DNA of 64,000 nucleotides from Pseudoalteromonas xiamenensis (GCF_030994125.1 NZ_CP099917.1:2841501-2905500); one strand, 5' to 3'; shown: positions 26,165-36,465, counted from the stretch's first letter. Numbers and translations are program-made. Notes: generated by a model not told the origin, from the sequence alone.

Positions 26165-26476
26165 TTTTTATCCTACCTCACTAAAGCTAGTCCTTACTAT
26201 GGCATAATCTTGTGATTTTTAAAGAGAAAATAAATTATTTCAAATACTGGTACATTACATAGAATATTTGTTAAAGTATTGAGTCGATTCAATGTAATTC
26301 AGGGCGAAAGCTAATTTAGTTATCGAACGATTTACATTTTGATCAGAAATAGTGCGGATAAAAAAGAGAAATAAAAAATCTTTGTGCAACATCCACATAA
26401 TAGTCTATACCTAAATTGGGTCTAAGCATTGAAGTATTCATTTGATGTCAATCTGGCTCTGGTATACATTACGGAA

Positions 26477-26502
26477 TGAATGAAACGGGCATATTTCATT
26501 CA
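26477..26502 (+). promoter_or_regulatory. Dyad operator candidate before the short XRE gene
   Basis: TGAATGAAA (26477-26485) and TTTCATTCA (26494-26502) form a perfect 9-bp dyad with an 8-bp spacer. It lies just after a TGGTATACAT extended -10-like element (about 26459-26469) and 38 bp before the start codon. This is a typical position for an autorepressor of the XRE class. Confidence 0.55.
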
Positions 26503-26540
26503 GACTTTACTAACCAATCATCTAGTAGGAGATGTATTTT

Positions 26541-26783
26541 ATGATGGGTAAAACGGTTTCTTCAGAAGAAAACGGTAAATTGACCAAGTGGTTGAAGACT
26601 AAACGTCAAGAGAAAGGCCATACAATGCGTAGCCTTGCTCAAGTACTTGGTACACCACACTCATTCATTGGTAAAATCGAAAACCAAGAACGTCGTTTAG
26701 ACGTCATTGAGTTTCTACGTTACTGTGAAGCACTAGAAGTAGATCCATATGAAGGTCTAAACCTATTAAAAGACGAAGCTTAA
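26541..26783 (+). CDS. Small XRE-family transcriptional regulator
   Basis: This 80-residue protein is nearly all helix-turn-helix (RSLAQVLGTPHSFIGKIENQ is the core, followed by RRLDVIEFLRYCEAL). It resembles short Cro/C1-type proteins found as single genes in the chromosomes of related bacteria. I choose ATG 26541, since TAGGAG lies 9 bases upstream; the earlier ATG at 26532 directly abuts that site. Codon use looks like that of well-expressed genes. A dyad upstream suggests autoregulation, and a terminator overlaps the stop. Targets are unknown. Confidence 0.82.
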   Translation: MMGKTVSSEENGKLTKWLKTKRQEKGHTMRSLAQVLGTPHSFIGKIENQERRLDVIEFLRYCEALEVDPYEGLNLLKDEA

Positions 26784-26792
26784 TCGTCTTTT
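26768..26792 (+). terminator. Terminator overlapping the stop of the XRE gene
   Basis: AAAAGACGA (26768-26776) pairs with TCGTCTTTT (26784-26792), with the TAA stop inside the 7-base loop. Confidence 0.75.
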
Positions 26793-26839
26793 CGTTTCAG
26801 GGTAGTGACGTAGGTGCAAGGAGGCACTGATACCCACGT

Positions 26840-28224
26840 TTAAGAAGACGCTGAAGCCGCTTTAGATTTAGCTTCAACAGCGTAAAGTTTGTCTCTGATT
26901 AAGTACAAGAATAACAACGAAGGCAACACCATCAAGGCTGTTATCACAAAGAACAGCGCCCAATTTCCATGTAACCAGTCATCAATCACCACACCGCTGT
27001 AGCTTGATAACACGGTTCTGCCTAAGCTGCCAATTGAGGCCAATAACGCATAGTGTGTGGCACTAAACGCCCTATCACAAAGCATGCTAATAAAGGCAAC
27101 AAGCGCCACTAATGACCAAGCTTGAGTAAAGCCATCAATGATAATTGCAGCTAAGTACAGGGATTCCTTCGGACCACTTATCGCTATCCACGAAAACATG
27201 AGATTCGAGGCTGCCATAGCAATACCACTGATAAAGAGTCCTTTTACAATTCCATATCGTTGATTGAATAAACTTCCTAGTAACGCAAAGATGATGGTAA
27301 TAAGGCCGCTACCTAATTTGGAGTACTGCGCAATTTGTGAGTTGCTAAAGCCGATTTCTTTGTAAAAAACAATCGACATACGAGCTAAGAAAGATTCGCC
27401 AATCTTGAACAAGAAGATGAACAAGATGAGTGATAACGCGGTTTTAAATCCATTTCGTTTAAAAAGCTCGCAAAGGGTTCAATAACCGTTACTGCCAGCC
27501 AAGCTCCTACCTTCGAAGAAAGGCCACTAGTATGACCAATACGGGCTTGATAGCGAGCTTCAAGGTCGGCTTGTGTTTGTTCGCGATACGTTTTGGGTTC
27601 ATCGGCGAAAAGCGTAATGACGATTAAGACGACAAAAATACCAGCCAACACGAAATAGACTTGAGGCCATTCTATGCTAGGTAAATCGGCTAAGAAGAAA
27701 GGGATAGCACCAAGTAACGCATAACCTGTCCACCAACCAGAGGTTGCCATAGCAGCGGCTGCGGTGATTTTCTCTCCTTCATGCTCTTCAAAACAATCAA
27801 TACGGAAGCCATCAATCGCAATGTCTTGCGTCGCGCAAGAAAGGGCAATGATGAAACAACACAACGCAGCTAAAAACAGCTCGTTTTGAATATCCAATGT
27901 CGCCATTTTTAAGGTTGCGCACACAGCGATTAACTGACACACCAATATCCAGCTTCTTCGTTGACCAAGCGCGGCATGTAAGCAGGGGAGCTTAATGCGA
28001 TCGAGGAGTGGAGACCATAAAAAATTTACTGTGTAAGCGCCAAACACGAGGCCAAATAGACCAATGGTACTGCGGCTTAATCCTTCGTCTTTAAGCCAAG
28101 CGGACATGACTGAACCAATCAACACCCAAGGAAATCCACTCGCGATACCGAACCCAAACACCGTCGCTAACCGTTTGTCTGAAAAAAGCATTTTAAAATA
28201 ATTTAGCATTAATGACGGTGTCAT
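26840..28224 (-). pseudogene. ampG: AmpG-family muropeptide permease, apparent frameshift
   Basis: AmpG imports anhydro-muropeptides for cell-wall recycling. The N-terminal part (from 28224) shows the family segments FGFGIASGFPWVLIG, FLWSPLLDR and CATQDIAIDGFR, then runs out of frame after PFASF. The C-terminal half continues in another frame (FKIGESFLARM) to 26840. One extra A in the plus-strand run at 27461-27465 restores SFFKRNGFKTALSL and one 461-residue, 12-helix protein. A run-length sequencing error or a one-base deletion would explain this. It ends the rlmG-yajG-cyclophilin operon, and yajG-ampG adjacency is also seen in E. coli. Confidence 0.87.
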
Positions 28225-28239
28225 AGTGGGCTCTCGTTG

Positions 28240-28857
28240 TTATTGTTGTTCTTCCAACACTTCCATGTTGAAAATAATCACAGGTTCTTTGGGAATAAAT
28301 GAGTAACCCAACTTTTTGTTGTAATCAGTTTCAACTTGCATAATGGCATCTAAGGTATCTGTACCTTCCACAGCATAACCAAAAACCGCAAATCCCCAGC
28401 CTTTACCCGGATTCAAATGGTCATTGTCATTCATGTTAAAAAAGAACTGACGCGTGGCAGAATGAGGTTTGTTGTCTTGGTAAGCCATTGCGATAGTGTA
28501 CATATCATTTCGCAAGCCGTTACCACTTTCGTTAAAAATAGGCGCGCGTTCAAACATTCCGTCGTAATCTTTATCATAACCGCCACCTTGAATGACGAAG
28601 TCTTTCTCGTTCGCGTCATCGCGTTCGACGCGATGGAAAACGGAACCTTTGTAATCGCCATTTGCAACGTAGGTAAGAAAATTGTTTACCGTAATAGGTG
28701 CGCGCATTCGGTCAAGTTCGACAACGATGGCCCCTTTGCTTGTGTTGATTTTTACACGGGGGAACAAGTTATCTTTTTGGACGAATTTGCCGTCAATAGC
28801 AGCAAAAGAATTGAGGCTGAATAAGCCAATCAGCAAAGCGGCGAACCACGCTTTCAT
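28240..28857 (-). CDS. Exported cyclophilin-type peptidyl-prolyl isomerase
   Basis: Residues 1-19 are a signal peptide (MKAWFAALLIGLFSLNSFA), so this is a periplasmic PpiA-like enzyme. The cyclophilin domain shows VFHRVERD with the catalytic Arg, FVIQGGGY, ATRQFFFNMNDN and the GFAVFGYAVEG block. The Trp typical of cyclosporin-sensitive forms is not evident. It lies 4 bp after yajG and 16 bp before ampG, so it belongs to the same operon. Confidence 0.9.
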   Translation of the reverse strand: MKAWFAALLIGLFSLNSFAAIDGKFVQKDNLFPRVKINTSKGAIVVELDRMRAPITVNNFLTYVANGDYKGSVFHRVERDDANEKDFVIQGGGYDKDYDGMFERAPIFNESGNGLRNDMYTIAMAYQDNKPHSATRQFFFNMNDNDHLNPGKGWGFAVFGYAVEGTDTLDAIMQVETDYNKKLGYSFIPKEPVIIFNMEVLEEQQ

Positions 28858-28860
28858 TTT

Positions 28861-29415
28861 CTACTCCTCTAGGAATGCAATCACTTCTTTGTCACTAATC
28901 ATACGGGTAATGATTTGAATAATTAAGTTATTGAGTTGATTTTCGACTTTTGATTGTTCATGTAACAGTGGTCCCGTTTGTTCCGCTTTCCCTGAGAAGG
29001 TCTTATTGAATTGGCGGCGGCCATCGCTAATTTGCAACTCAAATTCTGCAAAGGCATTACTGGTGTGCTGCGCTAAGGATTCACTTACTCTGGCGTTGAG
29101 TGATTTTATCAGTAGTGTCATTCGGGTATTAGCACTTGTAACAACTCGCGCCTGTTGTGCTTCGAGAGCGTCAATTAATGCTCGTTCCACCAACGTCGGT
29201 AATTCAGCGTGCGGCAAATAGATTTGAGGTTCTTGATCAACCACTTTAATCGAAAATTTACTCACTCGGTGGTCAATTACACTCAGTTGAAGAGTTTTTG
29301 GAATTGCATGGTAAAATCCACCTTGATATTGAGGTGATAGGACAACTGGACGCAATGCAGAAGAGCATCCACTCAAGCAAAAAACTAGGATAAATAAACT
29401 GGCAACTGTCTTCAT
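28861..29415 (-). CDS. yajG: YajG-family lipoprotein
   Basis: The 184-residue protein has a lipobox (CLSGCSS, Cys about 17) and the YajG pattern, including RPVVLSPQYQ near the N-terminus and a beta-rich domain with YLPHAELPTLVERALIDAL. The function of YajG is not known. Its ATG overlaps the rlmG stop (ATGA). The neighbours ampG and bolA surround yajG in E. coli too, which supports the name. Confidence 0.85.
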   Translation of the reverse strand: MKTVASLFILVFCLSGCSSALRPVVLSPQYQGGFYHAIPKTLQLSVIDHRVSKFSIKVVDQEPQIYLPHAELPTLVERALIDALEAQQARVVTSANTRMTLLIKSLNARVSESLAQHTSNAFAEFELQISDGRRQFNKTFSGKAEQTGPLLHEQSKVENQLNNLIIQIITRMISDKEVIAFLEE

Positions 29416-30560
29416 GATTGACCTCGTTTTTGAGCGCTTAATACGACAAATTTCTTGTTACTTCCGAGTAACTTGCAGTTATCAAATAGGCGATTAAGTT
29501 TTTCTTCGTAACCTAAATGACGATTACCTATAATACGCAGTTCTCCACCGACACGAAGCGTTCGTTTCGCTTCTAAAAACATCTGCCATGCTATGTGATC
29601 CGTGATAGCTTGAGCTTGATGGAAAGGAGGATTGCATAGAATTAAATCCGCAGTTGCTGGCAAAAAGCCAGACAAGCAGTCAGTTTGAATAAACTCGCAT
29701 TGCGCCATTTGTTCTGGCAAATTTTCCTGAACGTTCAGTTTGGCAGAGGCTACAGCCATGGCGGACTCATCGACGAAGGAAACCTGTACGTTGGGCATTT
29801 TTGATAGCACAGTTAAACCAATTACGCCGTTTCCACACCCCAAATCCACGATACGAAGTGATTTCTTGCCTTGCGGTAAATAGTTCATAAAAAACCGAGC
29901 TCCAATGTCCAGGGAATCTCGTGAAAATACGTTCGCATGGTTAAATACCGTGAACTCAGTATTTTCCAATGGCCACGAGACGACATGTTCGCATAGGGCT
30001 TTACCCTCACTGAGTGTTTTTGTTGTAGCAAAGATAAGTCGAGATTTTTTACTCGCGAGGCTTGTGGTTGGTTCACTCAGTGATTTGCCAATCAGTTTCA
30101 ATGTTGACGTGTGAATGTCCTTCGCTTTACCAGCCAGCACAACAGGGATACCCGGTTTTAGGTGGGTACTGAGTTGGGAAAGTAATGCGGCCAGAAATCC
30201 ATTATTTTTCGGCAGCTTAATAACGACGAGATCGATTGTATCGGCAAAATTAGCGAGGCTATCAACGAACTCAACCGTTTTGTCTACTAAGTTATTTGCA
30301 GCTAGATTGTATTTCGCTGCTTCATGGCTTACGAAGGAATCAGATAGAGACGTAATTTTAGGTGCGTTCAACGCACAGGCTAGCGCACCAAAGCTATCAT
30401 TAATTATTAACAGATGCTTTGGCGTGTCCGCTAACGTCTCGACATGCTCAACCAATAGTTCATCGGCAGAATCCCAAGCTTGAAGGCTACGGTTCTTTTG
30501 GTCCAGAGGAAAGCGGTGTAGAGTATAAGTTACTCCACCTAATAAAGCGTCTGTTAGCAT
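29412..30560 (-). CDS. rlmG: 23S rRNA (guanine-1835-N2)-methyltransferase RlmG
   Basis: RlmG methylates G1835 of 23S rRNA. The protein contains an N-terminal RlmG domain (LHRFPLDQKNRSLQAWDSADE, LIINDSFGALA) and a C-terminal AdoMet domain with VDLGCGNGVIG and the catalytic NPPFHQ motif. I place the start at ATG 30560, giving 382 residues (378 in E. coli). In-frame starts at 30596 and TTG 30617 also exist and have no better ribosome site. With 30560 the gene is divergent from alkB across 39 bp. It heads the operon running to ampG. Confidence 0.88.
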   Translation of the reverse strand: MLTDALLGGVTYTLHRFPLDQKNRSLQAWDSADELLVEHVETLADTPKHLLIINDSFGALACALNAPKITSLSDSFVSHEAAKYNLAANNLVDKTVEFVDSLANFADTIDLVVIKLPKNNGFLAALLSQLSTHLKPGIPVVLAGKAKDIHTSTLKLIGKSLSEPTTSLASKKSRLIFATTKTLSEGKALCEHVVSWPLENTEFTVFNHANVFSRDSLDIGARFFMNYLPQGKKSLRIVDLGCGNGVIGLTVLSKMPNVQVSFVDESAMAVASAKLNVQENLPEQMAQCEFIQTDCLSGFLPATADLILCNPPFHQAQAITDHIAWQMFLEAKRTLRVGGELRIIGNRHLGYEEKLNRLFDNCKLLGSNKKFVVLSAQKRGQS

Positions 30561-30599
30561 AGTGTTCGTTGTCGCGTTAAAGAGAAGCTGAATCATACC

Positions 30600-31190
30600 A
30601 TGTTTGAGTTGTCGCAAAAACCAGACTTACCAAATGGTTTTCAATACTTAATGCCCGTCATTAGCACTCAGAAGGCGTGGTCACTCTTTGACTTTTTACA
30701 GTCGAACATAAATTGGCAACAACCCTCGATTCGAGTGTACGGGAAATTTCATCCTATTCCTCGATTACAGTGTTATGTCGCTGACTCAGGGCTGAATTAT
30801 CAATACTCGGCTCTGAATTTACGTCCAGAGGCTTGGAATGAACCTTTATTCGCAATGCGGCAGCGTTTAGAAACCGCGTTTAAACAACCCTTCAACGCGG
30901 TATTACTAAATTATTATCGTAATGGTTTAGATTGCATGGGATGGCACAGTGATGATGAGCCGGAATTAGGCGACAATCCGACGATAGTGTCAGTATCACT
31001 TGGTGCGGCGCGCAAATTCGCCATTAAAGACCGCGAAACGGCGTCACAATGGCAATTATATCTAGAGCATGGTAGCGCGTTAGTAATGACTGGAGTGAGT
31101 CAACAGCTGTACGTGCACAGTTTGCCAAAGCAGCGCAAAGTGGGTGAAGGTAGGATTAATCTCACGTTTAGAAACATAGTGAATAAATAG
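30600..31190 (+). CDS. alkB: AlkB-type alpha-ketoglutarate-dependent dioxygenase
   Basis: This Fe(II)/2-oxoglutarate dioxygenase removes alkyl groups from DNA bases. The 196-residue protein has the iron-binding HSD in GMGWHSDDEPELG-like context (GWHSDDEPEL), a distal His in YVHSLPKQRK and the 2-oxoglutarate-binding Arg pair in RINLTFRN. NYYRNG before the HxD motif is typical of the ALKBH2/3-like bacterial branch. The start lies close to rlmG, so any promoter overlaps that gene's 5' end. bolA follows 55 bp downstream. Confidence 0.9.
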   Translation: MFELSQKPDLPNGFQYLMPVISTQKAWSLFDFLQSNINWQQPSIRVYGKFHPIPRLQCYVADSGLNYQYSALNLRPEAWNEPLFAMRQRLETAFKQPFNAVLLNYYRNGLDCMGWHSDDEPELGDNPTIVSVSLGAARKFAIKDRETASQWQLYLEHGSALVMTGVSQQLYVHSLPKQRKVGEGRINLTFRNIVNK

Positions 31191-31245
31191 CAATTCTCGA
31201 GTTGCCCACGTATAGTAACGCCCACAGAACTAGAGGAGTATTCAC

Positions 31246-31557
31246 ATGTCTATGCAACAAATTTTATTCGACAAGATCAATGCAGCGATTTCTTGCTCTG
31301 TTTTAGACGTCGTAAATGAAAGCCATATGCACAGTCGCGGTGAAGATTCTCATTTTAAAGTCATTGCAGTCAGTGAAAGCTTTTCAGGCCAACGTTTATT
31401 GCAACGTCATCGTACAATTAATGCTATTCTTGCCGAAGAGCTAGCAAATCACATCCATGCGCTTGCTATACACGCGTATACGCCTGAGGAATTTGCGGAG
31501 CGTCAGAATGAAGCACCTGCTTCTCCGTCTTGTTTAGGTGGTTCAAAGTTCGATTAG
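31246..31557 (+). CDS. bolA: BolA-family protein
   Basis: BolA proteins bind monothiol glutaredoxins and iron-sulfur clusters and affect cell shape and stress response. The 103-residue protein has the core VVNESHMHSRGEDSHFKVIA, the SFSGQRLLQRHRTINAIL helix region and a C-terminal HIHALAIHAYTPEEF block. Length and motifs match BolA itself rather than the shorter IbaG. The ribosome site GAGGAG precedes the ATG. In E. coli bolA is also next to yajG-ampG. Confidence 0.92.
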   Translation: MSMQQILFDKINAAISCSVLDVVNESHMHSRGEDSHFKVIAVSESFSGQRLLQRHRTINAILAEELANHIHALAIHAYTPEEFAERQNEAPASPSCLGGSKFD

Positions 31558-31586
31558 TAGCTGATCAGACCTGATCTTGCTCGAAC
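31548..31586 (+). promoter_or_regulatory. Nested dyads between bolA and fabV
   Basis: GATCAG/CTGATC (31563-31568, 31571-31576) is nested inside GTTCGA/TCGAAC (31548-31553, 31581-31586). It lies 57-95 bp before fabV and overlaps the bolA stop. No T run follows, so it may be an operator or weak attenuator for fabV. Confidence 0.35.
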
Positions 31587-31642
31587 TACCAGTAAACTAG
31601 GACAGTTTTTCTAAAAGCAAAAAGACGAAAATAGGACTCAAC

Positions 31643-32833
31643 ATGGTTATTCAGCCGAAAATTCGTGGTTTTATTTGTACTAATGCACATCCAGTCGGCT
31701 GTGCTGCGCACGTAAATGAACAAATTGCATACGTGAAGTCGCAAGGCAAATTAACTAATGGCCCTAAAAATGTACTCGTAATCGGTGCCTCTACTGGTTA
31801 CGGTCTAGCATCTCGTATTACCGCTGCATTTGGTTGCGGTGCTAAGACACTTGGCGTGTTCTTTGAAAAAGAAGGCGTTGAGAAAAAAACGGGAACTGCG
31901 GGTTGGTATAACACTGCTGCATTTCAACGCGCGGCAGAAGCAGAAGGCCTATGGTCAAAAAACATCAATGGTGATGCGTTTTCTGACGAGATAAAAGCTA
32001 AAGCAATCGACACAATTAAAGCTGAGATGGGCCAAATCGATTTAGTGGTTTACTCGTTGGCTTCACCACGCCGTACTGATCCAAAAACGGGTGAAACGTA
32101 TTCTTCCGTATTAAAGCCAATTGGTAAAACAGTTACGACTAAAAATCTAAACACCTCTAAGCGTGCTATCGATGAAGTGACTGTTGAAGCAGCAAATGAA
32201 GATGAAATTGCAAATACCATTAAAGTAATGGGTGGCGAAGACTGGGAACTTTGGATTGACGCGCTGCATGAAGCAGGCGTTTTAGCTGAAGGATTTAAAA
32301 CTGCAGCGTACACCTACATTGGAAAAGAGTTAACGTGGCCAATCTACGGACACGCGACGATAGGTAAAGCGAAAGAAGATCTAGATAGAGCGGCGAAAGC
32401 GCTTAATGAGAAAACAGCAGCGCTGAAAGGGGAAGCTTACGTAGCCTCGTTAAATGCGGTAGTGACTCAAGCGAGCTCAGCGATTCCAATCATGCCACTG
32501 TATATTTCTGCACTTTTCAAAGTGACCAAAGAAGAAGGTATTTACGAAGGTACAATTGAACAGATCTATGGTTTGTTCACGGAAAACCTGTTTGGTGAGG
32601 CACCGCGTTTTGACGATGGTGGGCACTTATTCCAAAACTACAAAGAGCTTCAGGATGATATTCAGGCGCGTATTCAGGCAATCTGGGACGCGACGACGAC
32701 AGAAACAATCGACGAATTAACAGATTATGTTGGTTACCATAATGAATTCCTTCGTCTGTTCGGGTTTGGGTTTGAGTCTGTAGACTATGACGCAGAGGTT
32801 GACCCTGTCGTAGAGATAAACCACATGGTTTAA
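31643..32833 (+). CDS. fabV: Enoyl-ACP reductase FabV
   Basis: FabV catalyses the last reduction of fatty-acid elongation (NADH-dependent) and is not inhibited by triclosan in characterised species. The 396 residues match the family (about 400). The N-terminal [20 protein letters not shown] is diagnostic, followed by the nucleotide-binding [13 protein letters not shown] and the active-site Y-x8-K in [17 protein letters not shown] strong terminator follows. No FabI is visible in this window. Confidence 0.95.
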   Translation: MVIQPKIRGFICTNAHPVGCAAHVNEQIAYVKSQGKLTNGPKNVLVIGASTGYGLASRITAAFGCGAKTLGVFFEKEGVEKKTGTAGWYNTAAFQRAAEAEGLWSKNINGDAFSDEIKAKAIDTIKAEMGQIDLVVYSLASPRRTDPKTGETYSSVLKPIGKTVTTKNLNTSKRAIDEVTVEAANEDEIANTIKVMGGEDWELWIDALHEAGVLAEGFKTAAYTYIGKELTWPIYGHATIGKAKEDLDRAAKALNEKTAALKGEAYVASLNAVVTQASSAIPIMPLYISALFKVTKEEGIYEGTIEQIYGLFTENLFGEAPRFDDGGHLFQNYKELQDDIQARIQAIWDATTTETIDELTDYVGYHNEFLRLFGFGFESVDYDAEVDPVVEINHMV

Positions 32834-32839
32834 ATCGGA

Positions 32840-32865
32840 AAGCCGCTTCAAAGCGGCTTTTTTGC
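32840..32865 (+). terminator. Terminator of fabV
   Basis: AAGCCGCTT (32840-32848) and AAGCGGCTT (32851-32859) form a 9-bp stem followed by six or more T. The rest of the gap to nqrA (32866-33182, 317 bp) shows no gene and presumably holds the nqr promoter, which I could not place. Confidence 0.88.
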
Positions 32866-33182
32866 GTTTTTAGGGACGAATCGAGAGGGCTTTTTTGATT
32901 TTCTCGAATACCCGAATGCAATACCACAATAGTCTAGGTTGAAAAATTGTCGCTTAAACAGAGCCACATAAAAGGCTTTGTTTCGCGTATTAATTTCATA
33001 TTTCCACTCGCATAGTCGGTATGATTGATGTTAAAATCTGGGAAATATGTAATAACATTATCGCATCGCTCAAAGAGTGTTGAGATGGGGTTGCTCTTTA
33101 AATCCTAACCAATAACTTGAATAAAGCGCTGCGGTGAACAAAGATTATTCAGTTTCTTTCCATTAATGTAATGCAAGTGCGT

Positions 33183-34526
33183 ATGATCAACATAAAAAAA
33201 GGTCTGGATTTACCGATAGAGGGCGCACCTCAACAAGTTATTCATGACGGCCCTGCTGTCAAACGAGTAGCTGTGTTAGGTGAAGAGTTTATTGGTATGC
33301 GTCCTACCATGCATGTCCGCGTGGATGACCAAGTCAAAAAAGGCCAAGTTCTTTTTGAAGATAAAAAGAACCCAGGCGTCAAGTTCACTGCGCCAGCTTC
33401 TGGTGTAGTTAAAGAAATTAACCGTGGTGCGAAGCGCGTACTTCAGTCTGTTGTGATTGAAGTGAGCGGCAATGAGCATATCGCGTTTGATAAATTTGCT
33501 GCTTCTGAACTAGCTGGTTTAGATCGCGAAGTTGTTAAACGTGTACTAGTTGATGCAGGTCAGTGGCCAGCATTACGTGCTCGTCCGTTTAGCCGTGTTG
33601 CAGCGTTAGATGCAACGCCAAGCTCAATCTTCGTTACGGCAATCGACACTAACCCATTAGCTGCAGATCCTGCTGTGATCATCGCTGAAAACGTGGAAGC
33701 GTTTGAAGCGGGTCTTGCTGTCGTGTCTCGCTTAACTGATGGTAAAGTGTTTGTTTGTAAAAAAGCGGGCGCGAAAATCCCAAGTTCTGCTATTTCACAA
33801 GTTGAAGTACATGAATTTGCGGGCGTTCACCCAGCTGGTAACGTTGGCACTCACATCCATTTCCTCGATGCAGTTTCTGCAAGCAAGCAAGTTTGGCACT
33901 TAGGTTACCAAGATGTAGTTGCGTTTGGTAAGCTTTTCCTAACTGGCGAAGTTTCAGCAGAGCGTGTGATTTCACTCGCGGGTCCTCGAGTTAAGAATCC
34001 TCGTTTAGTTCGTACTACACTCGGTGCGTCGTTAACTGATTTAGTATCAGGTGAGCTAGAAGAAGGTGACAACCGTATCATTTCTGGTTCGGTGTTGGCT
34101 GGTAAAACAGCAACAGGTCCTCATGCTTACTTAGGTCGTTACCACGTTCAAGTGTCTGTACTGCTTGAAGGTCGTGAAAAAGAACTATTTGGTTGGATTG
34201 TACCAGGCAGCGACAAGTTCTCTGTTACTCGTTCGTTCCTGTCTCACCTAGCGCCAAGTCGTCTATTCAAGATGACTACGTCAACAGGTGGTTCTGACCG
34301 TGCGATGGTTCCAATCGGTAGCTACGAGCGTGTAATGCCTCTTGATATTCTGCCAACACTCTTATTGCGTGACCTTATTTCACGTGACTTAGATGGCGCA
34401 ATTGCGTTAGGTGCATTGGAGCTAGATGAAGAAGATTTGGCACTTTGTACTTTCGTATGCCCAGGCAAATACGAGTACGGTTCAATCCTTCGTGATTGCT
34501 TGACGACTATCGAGAAGGAAGGTTAA
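33183..34526 (+). CDS. nqrA: Na+-translocating NADH:quinone reductase subunit A
   Basis: NqrA is the cytoplasmic subunit that takes part in ubiquinone binding. The sequence starts [18 protein letters not shown], aligned with Vibrio NqrA, and contains [18 protein letters not shown] and VKFTAPASG. Length is 447 residues, as expected. I prefer ATG 33183 to 33171 on family alignment; neither has a clear ribosome site. First gene of a six-gene operon with spacings of a few bases. Confidence 0.96.
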   Translation: MINIKKGLDLPIEGAPQQVIHDGPAVKRVAVLGEEFIGMRPTMHVRVDDQVKKGQVLFEDKKNPGVKFTAPASGVVKEINRGAKRVLQSVVIEVSGNEHIAFDKFAASELAGLDREVVKRVLVDAGQWPALRARPFSRVAALDATPSSIFVTAIDTNPLAADPAVIIAENVEAFEAGLAVVSRLTDGKVFVCKKAGAKIPSSAISQVEVHEFAGVHPAGNVGTHIHFLDAVSASKQVWHLGYQDVVAFGKLFLTGEVSAERVISLAGPRVKNPRLVRTTLGASLTDLVSGELEEGDNRIISGSVLAGKTATGPHAYLGRYHVQVSVLLEGREKELFGWIVPGSDKFSVTRSFLSHLAPSRLFKMTTSTGGSDRAMVPIGSYERVMPLDILPTLLLRDLISRDLDGAIALGALELDEEDLALCTFVCPGKYEYGSILRDCLTTIEKEG

Positions 34527-34529
34527 GAA

Positions 34530-35729
34530 ATGGCCTTAAAGAAATATTTAGAAGACATTGAACACCACTTTGAACCAGGCGGTAAGCACGAAAAGTGGTA
34601 TGCATTGTATGAAGCAGTTGCAACGATTCTGTACACGCCAGGTTATGTAAACAAAGGCACAACACACGTTCGTGACAACATCGACCTAAAACGTATCATG
34701 ATTTTTGTATGGTTGGCGACATTCCCAGCTATGTTCTTTGGTATGTTTAACATCGGTCATCAAGCGACTATCGCTCTTGGCAATGGTTTCGAGCTGGCAA
34801 ATAGCTGGCAAGTAGCCCTTTTCCATATGTTTGGTGGCGACCTCTCAGCGACTTCCGGTTGGGGCGCTAAGATGTTCTACGGCGCCTGTTTCTTCCTACC
34901 TATCTACGCAACGACCTTTATCGTTGGTGGTTTTTGGGAAGTATTATTCGCGTCTATCCGTAAGCACGAAGTGAACGAAGGCTTCTTCGTAACATCAGTA
35001 CTATTCGCCCTAATCCTGCCAGCAACAATTCCATTGTGGCAAGTAGCACTCGGTATCACATTCGGTGTGGTTATTGCGAAAGAAGTATTTGGTGGTACAG
35101 GCCGTAACTTCTTGAACCCAGCACTTGCTGGCCGTGCATTCCTATTCTTCGCATACCCAGCGCAAATTTCTGGTGACACAGTTTGGACAGCCGTTGATTC
35201 ATTCTCGGGTGCAACATACTTAAGCCAAGCTGTTGCTGGTAGCCTAGACTACAGCAATATGGCGCTTTGGTGGAATTCATTCTACGGCTTTATCCAAGGT
35301 TCTGTGGGTGAAACATCAACACTAGCTATCCTAATCGGTGGCTTGTTCTTGATCTACACACGTATCGCTTCATGGCGCATCGTACTAGGTACTTTCCTAG
35401 GTATGGTTGTGACTGCAACGATTCTTAACATGGTAGGTTCAGAAACAAACGCTGCATTCGCAATGCCTTGGCATTGGCACCTAGTATTAGGTGGTTTTGC
35501 ATTCGGTATGTTCTTCATGGCTACTGATCCTGTATCAGCTTCATTTACGGATAAAGGTAAATGGGCATACGGTGCACTTATTGGCTTCATGGTTGTGATG
35601 ATCCGCGTTGTAAACCCGGCATACCCAGAAGGCATGATGTTAGCAATTCTATTCGCTAACCTATTTGCGCCGCTATTTGACCACTTCGTAGTGCAGGCTA
35701 ACGTGAAGAGGAGATTAGCTCGTGGCTAA
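34530..35729 (+). CDS. nqrB: Na+-translocating NADH:quinone reductase subunit B
   Basis: NqrB is a large membrane subunit (399 residues, about 10 helices) that carries covalent FMN and forms part of the Na+ channel. The FMN-attachment motif SGAT is at residues 226-229 (Thr229), in [10 protein letters not shown]. An upstream [20 protein letters not shown] segment is typical. The gene is 3 bp after nqrA and overlaps nqrC by 8 bp. FMN attachment needs ApbE, encoded downstream. Confidence 0.96.
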   Translation: MALKKYLEDIEHHFEPGGKHEKWYALYEAVATILYTPGYVNKGTTHVRDNIDLKRIMIFVWLATFPAMFFGMFNIGHQATIALGNGFELANSWQVALFHMFGGDLSATSGWGAKMFYGACFFLPIYATTFIVGGFWEVLFASIRKHEVNEGFFVTSVLFALILPATIPLWQVALGITFGVVIAKEVFGGTGRNFLNPALAGRAFLFFAYPAQISGDTVWTAVDSFSGATYLSQAVAGSLDYSNMALWWNSFYGFIQGSVGETSTLAILIGGLFLIYTRIASWRIVLGTFLGMVVTATILNMVGSETNAAFAMPWHWHLVLGGFAFGMFFMATDPVSASFTDKGKWAYGALIGFMVVMIRVVNPAYPEGMMLAILFANLFAPLFDHFVVQANVKRRLARG

Positions 35730-36465
35730 GAAAGAAACAGTTGGCAGAACGTTAGGCGTTGTTGTTGGCCTATGTTTAGTGTGTGCGATTGTTGTAGCAA
35801 CAGCATCTGTGCAGCTACGTCCACTACAGAAAGCAAGTAAATCTGCTGATATTCAGCGCAACATCCTACTTGTATCTGGTTATAAAGACGTTACTGATGT
35901 TGCGAACACATTTGCGAACAACATCGAGTCACGCGTAATCAACATGGATTCAGGTGCGTTTGTTGACGAAGACCCGTCGACGTTTGATTTTGAAGCGACT
36001 AAGTACGATGCTAAGCGTAGCGTTAAGCTTGCAAAAGCGGATGACAAAGCGGGCATTCAACGTATGACGACGAATTCACCGGTTTACTTTGCTCGTAACG
36101 AAGCAGGTAAAATCGAGACTATCGTACTACCCATCCAAGGTTACGGCCTTTGGGGTATCATGTACGGTTTCTTAGCGCTTGAAGCAGATGGTGTGACTGT
36201 TAAGTCAATCAACTTCTTCAAACACTCTGAAACACCAGGTCTTGGTGGTGAGATCCAAAACCCGAAATGGACAGCGCTTTGGGCTGGAAAAGCTCTACCA
36301 CTTGACGTTGTTAAGAGTGGTGCTGAAGGTAACCAGCATAAAGTTGACGGTCTATCAGGTGCGACATTGACATCACACGGTGTTGATAACACAGTTGATT
36401 TCTGGACTAGCGACAAAGCATTTGGTCCGTTCCTTGCGAAAGTACGTAAAGGAGAGCTGAACTAA
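35722..36465 (+). CDS. nqrC: Na+-translocating NADH:quinone reductase subunit C
   Basis: NqrC has one N-terminal membrane helix (about residues 11-31) and a periplasmic domain with covalent FMN. The motif LSGATLTS places the FMN-bearing Thr at residue 215. Start codon is GTG at 35722, with AGGAG about 10 bases upstream, overlapping nqrB. The 247 residues match the family (about 255). Its stop shares a base with the nqrD start. Confidence 0.95.
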   Translation: MAKKETVGRTLGVVVGLCLVCAIVVATASVQLRPLQKASKSADIQRNILLVSGYKDVTDVANTFANNIESRVINMDSGAFVDEDPSTFDFEATKYDAKRSVKLAKADDKAGIQRMTTNSPVYFARNEAGKIETIVLPIQGYGLWGIMYGFLALEADGVTVKSINFFKHSETPGLGGEIQNPKWTALWAGKALPLDVVKSGAEGNQHKVDGLSGATLTSHGVDNTVDFWTSDKAFGPFLAKVRKGELN

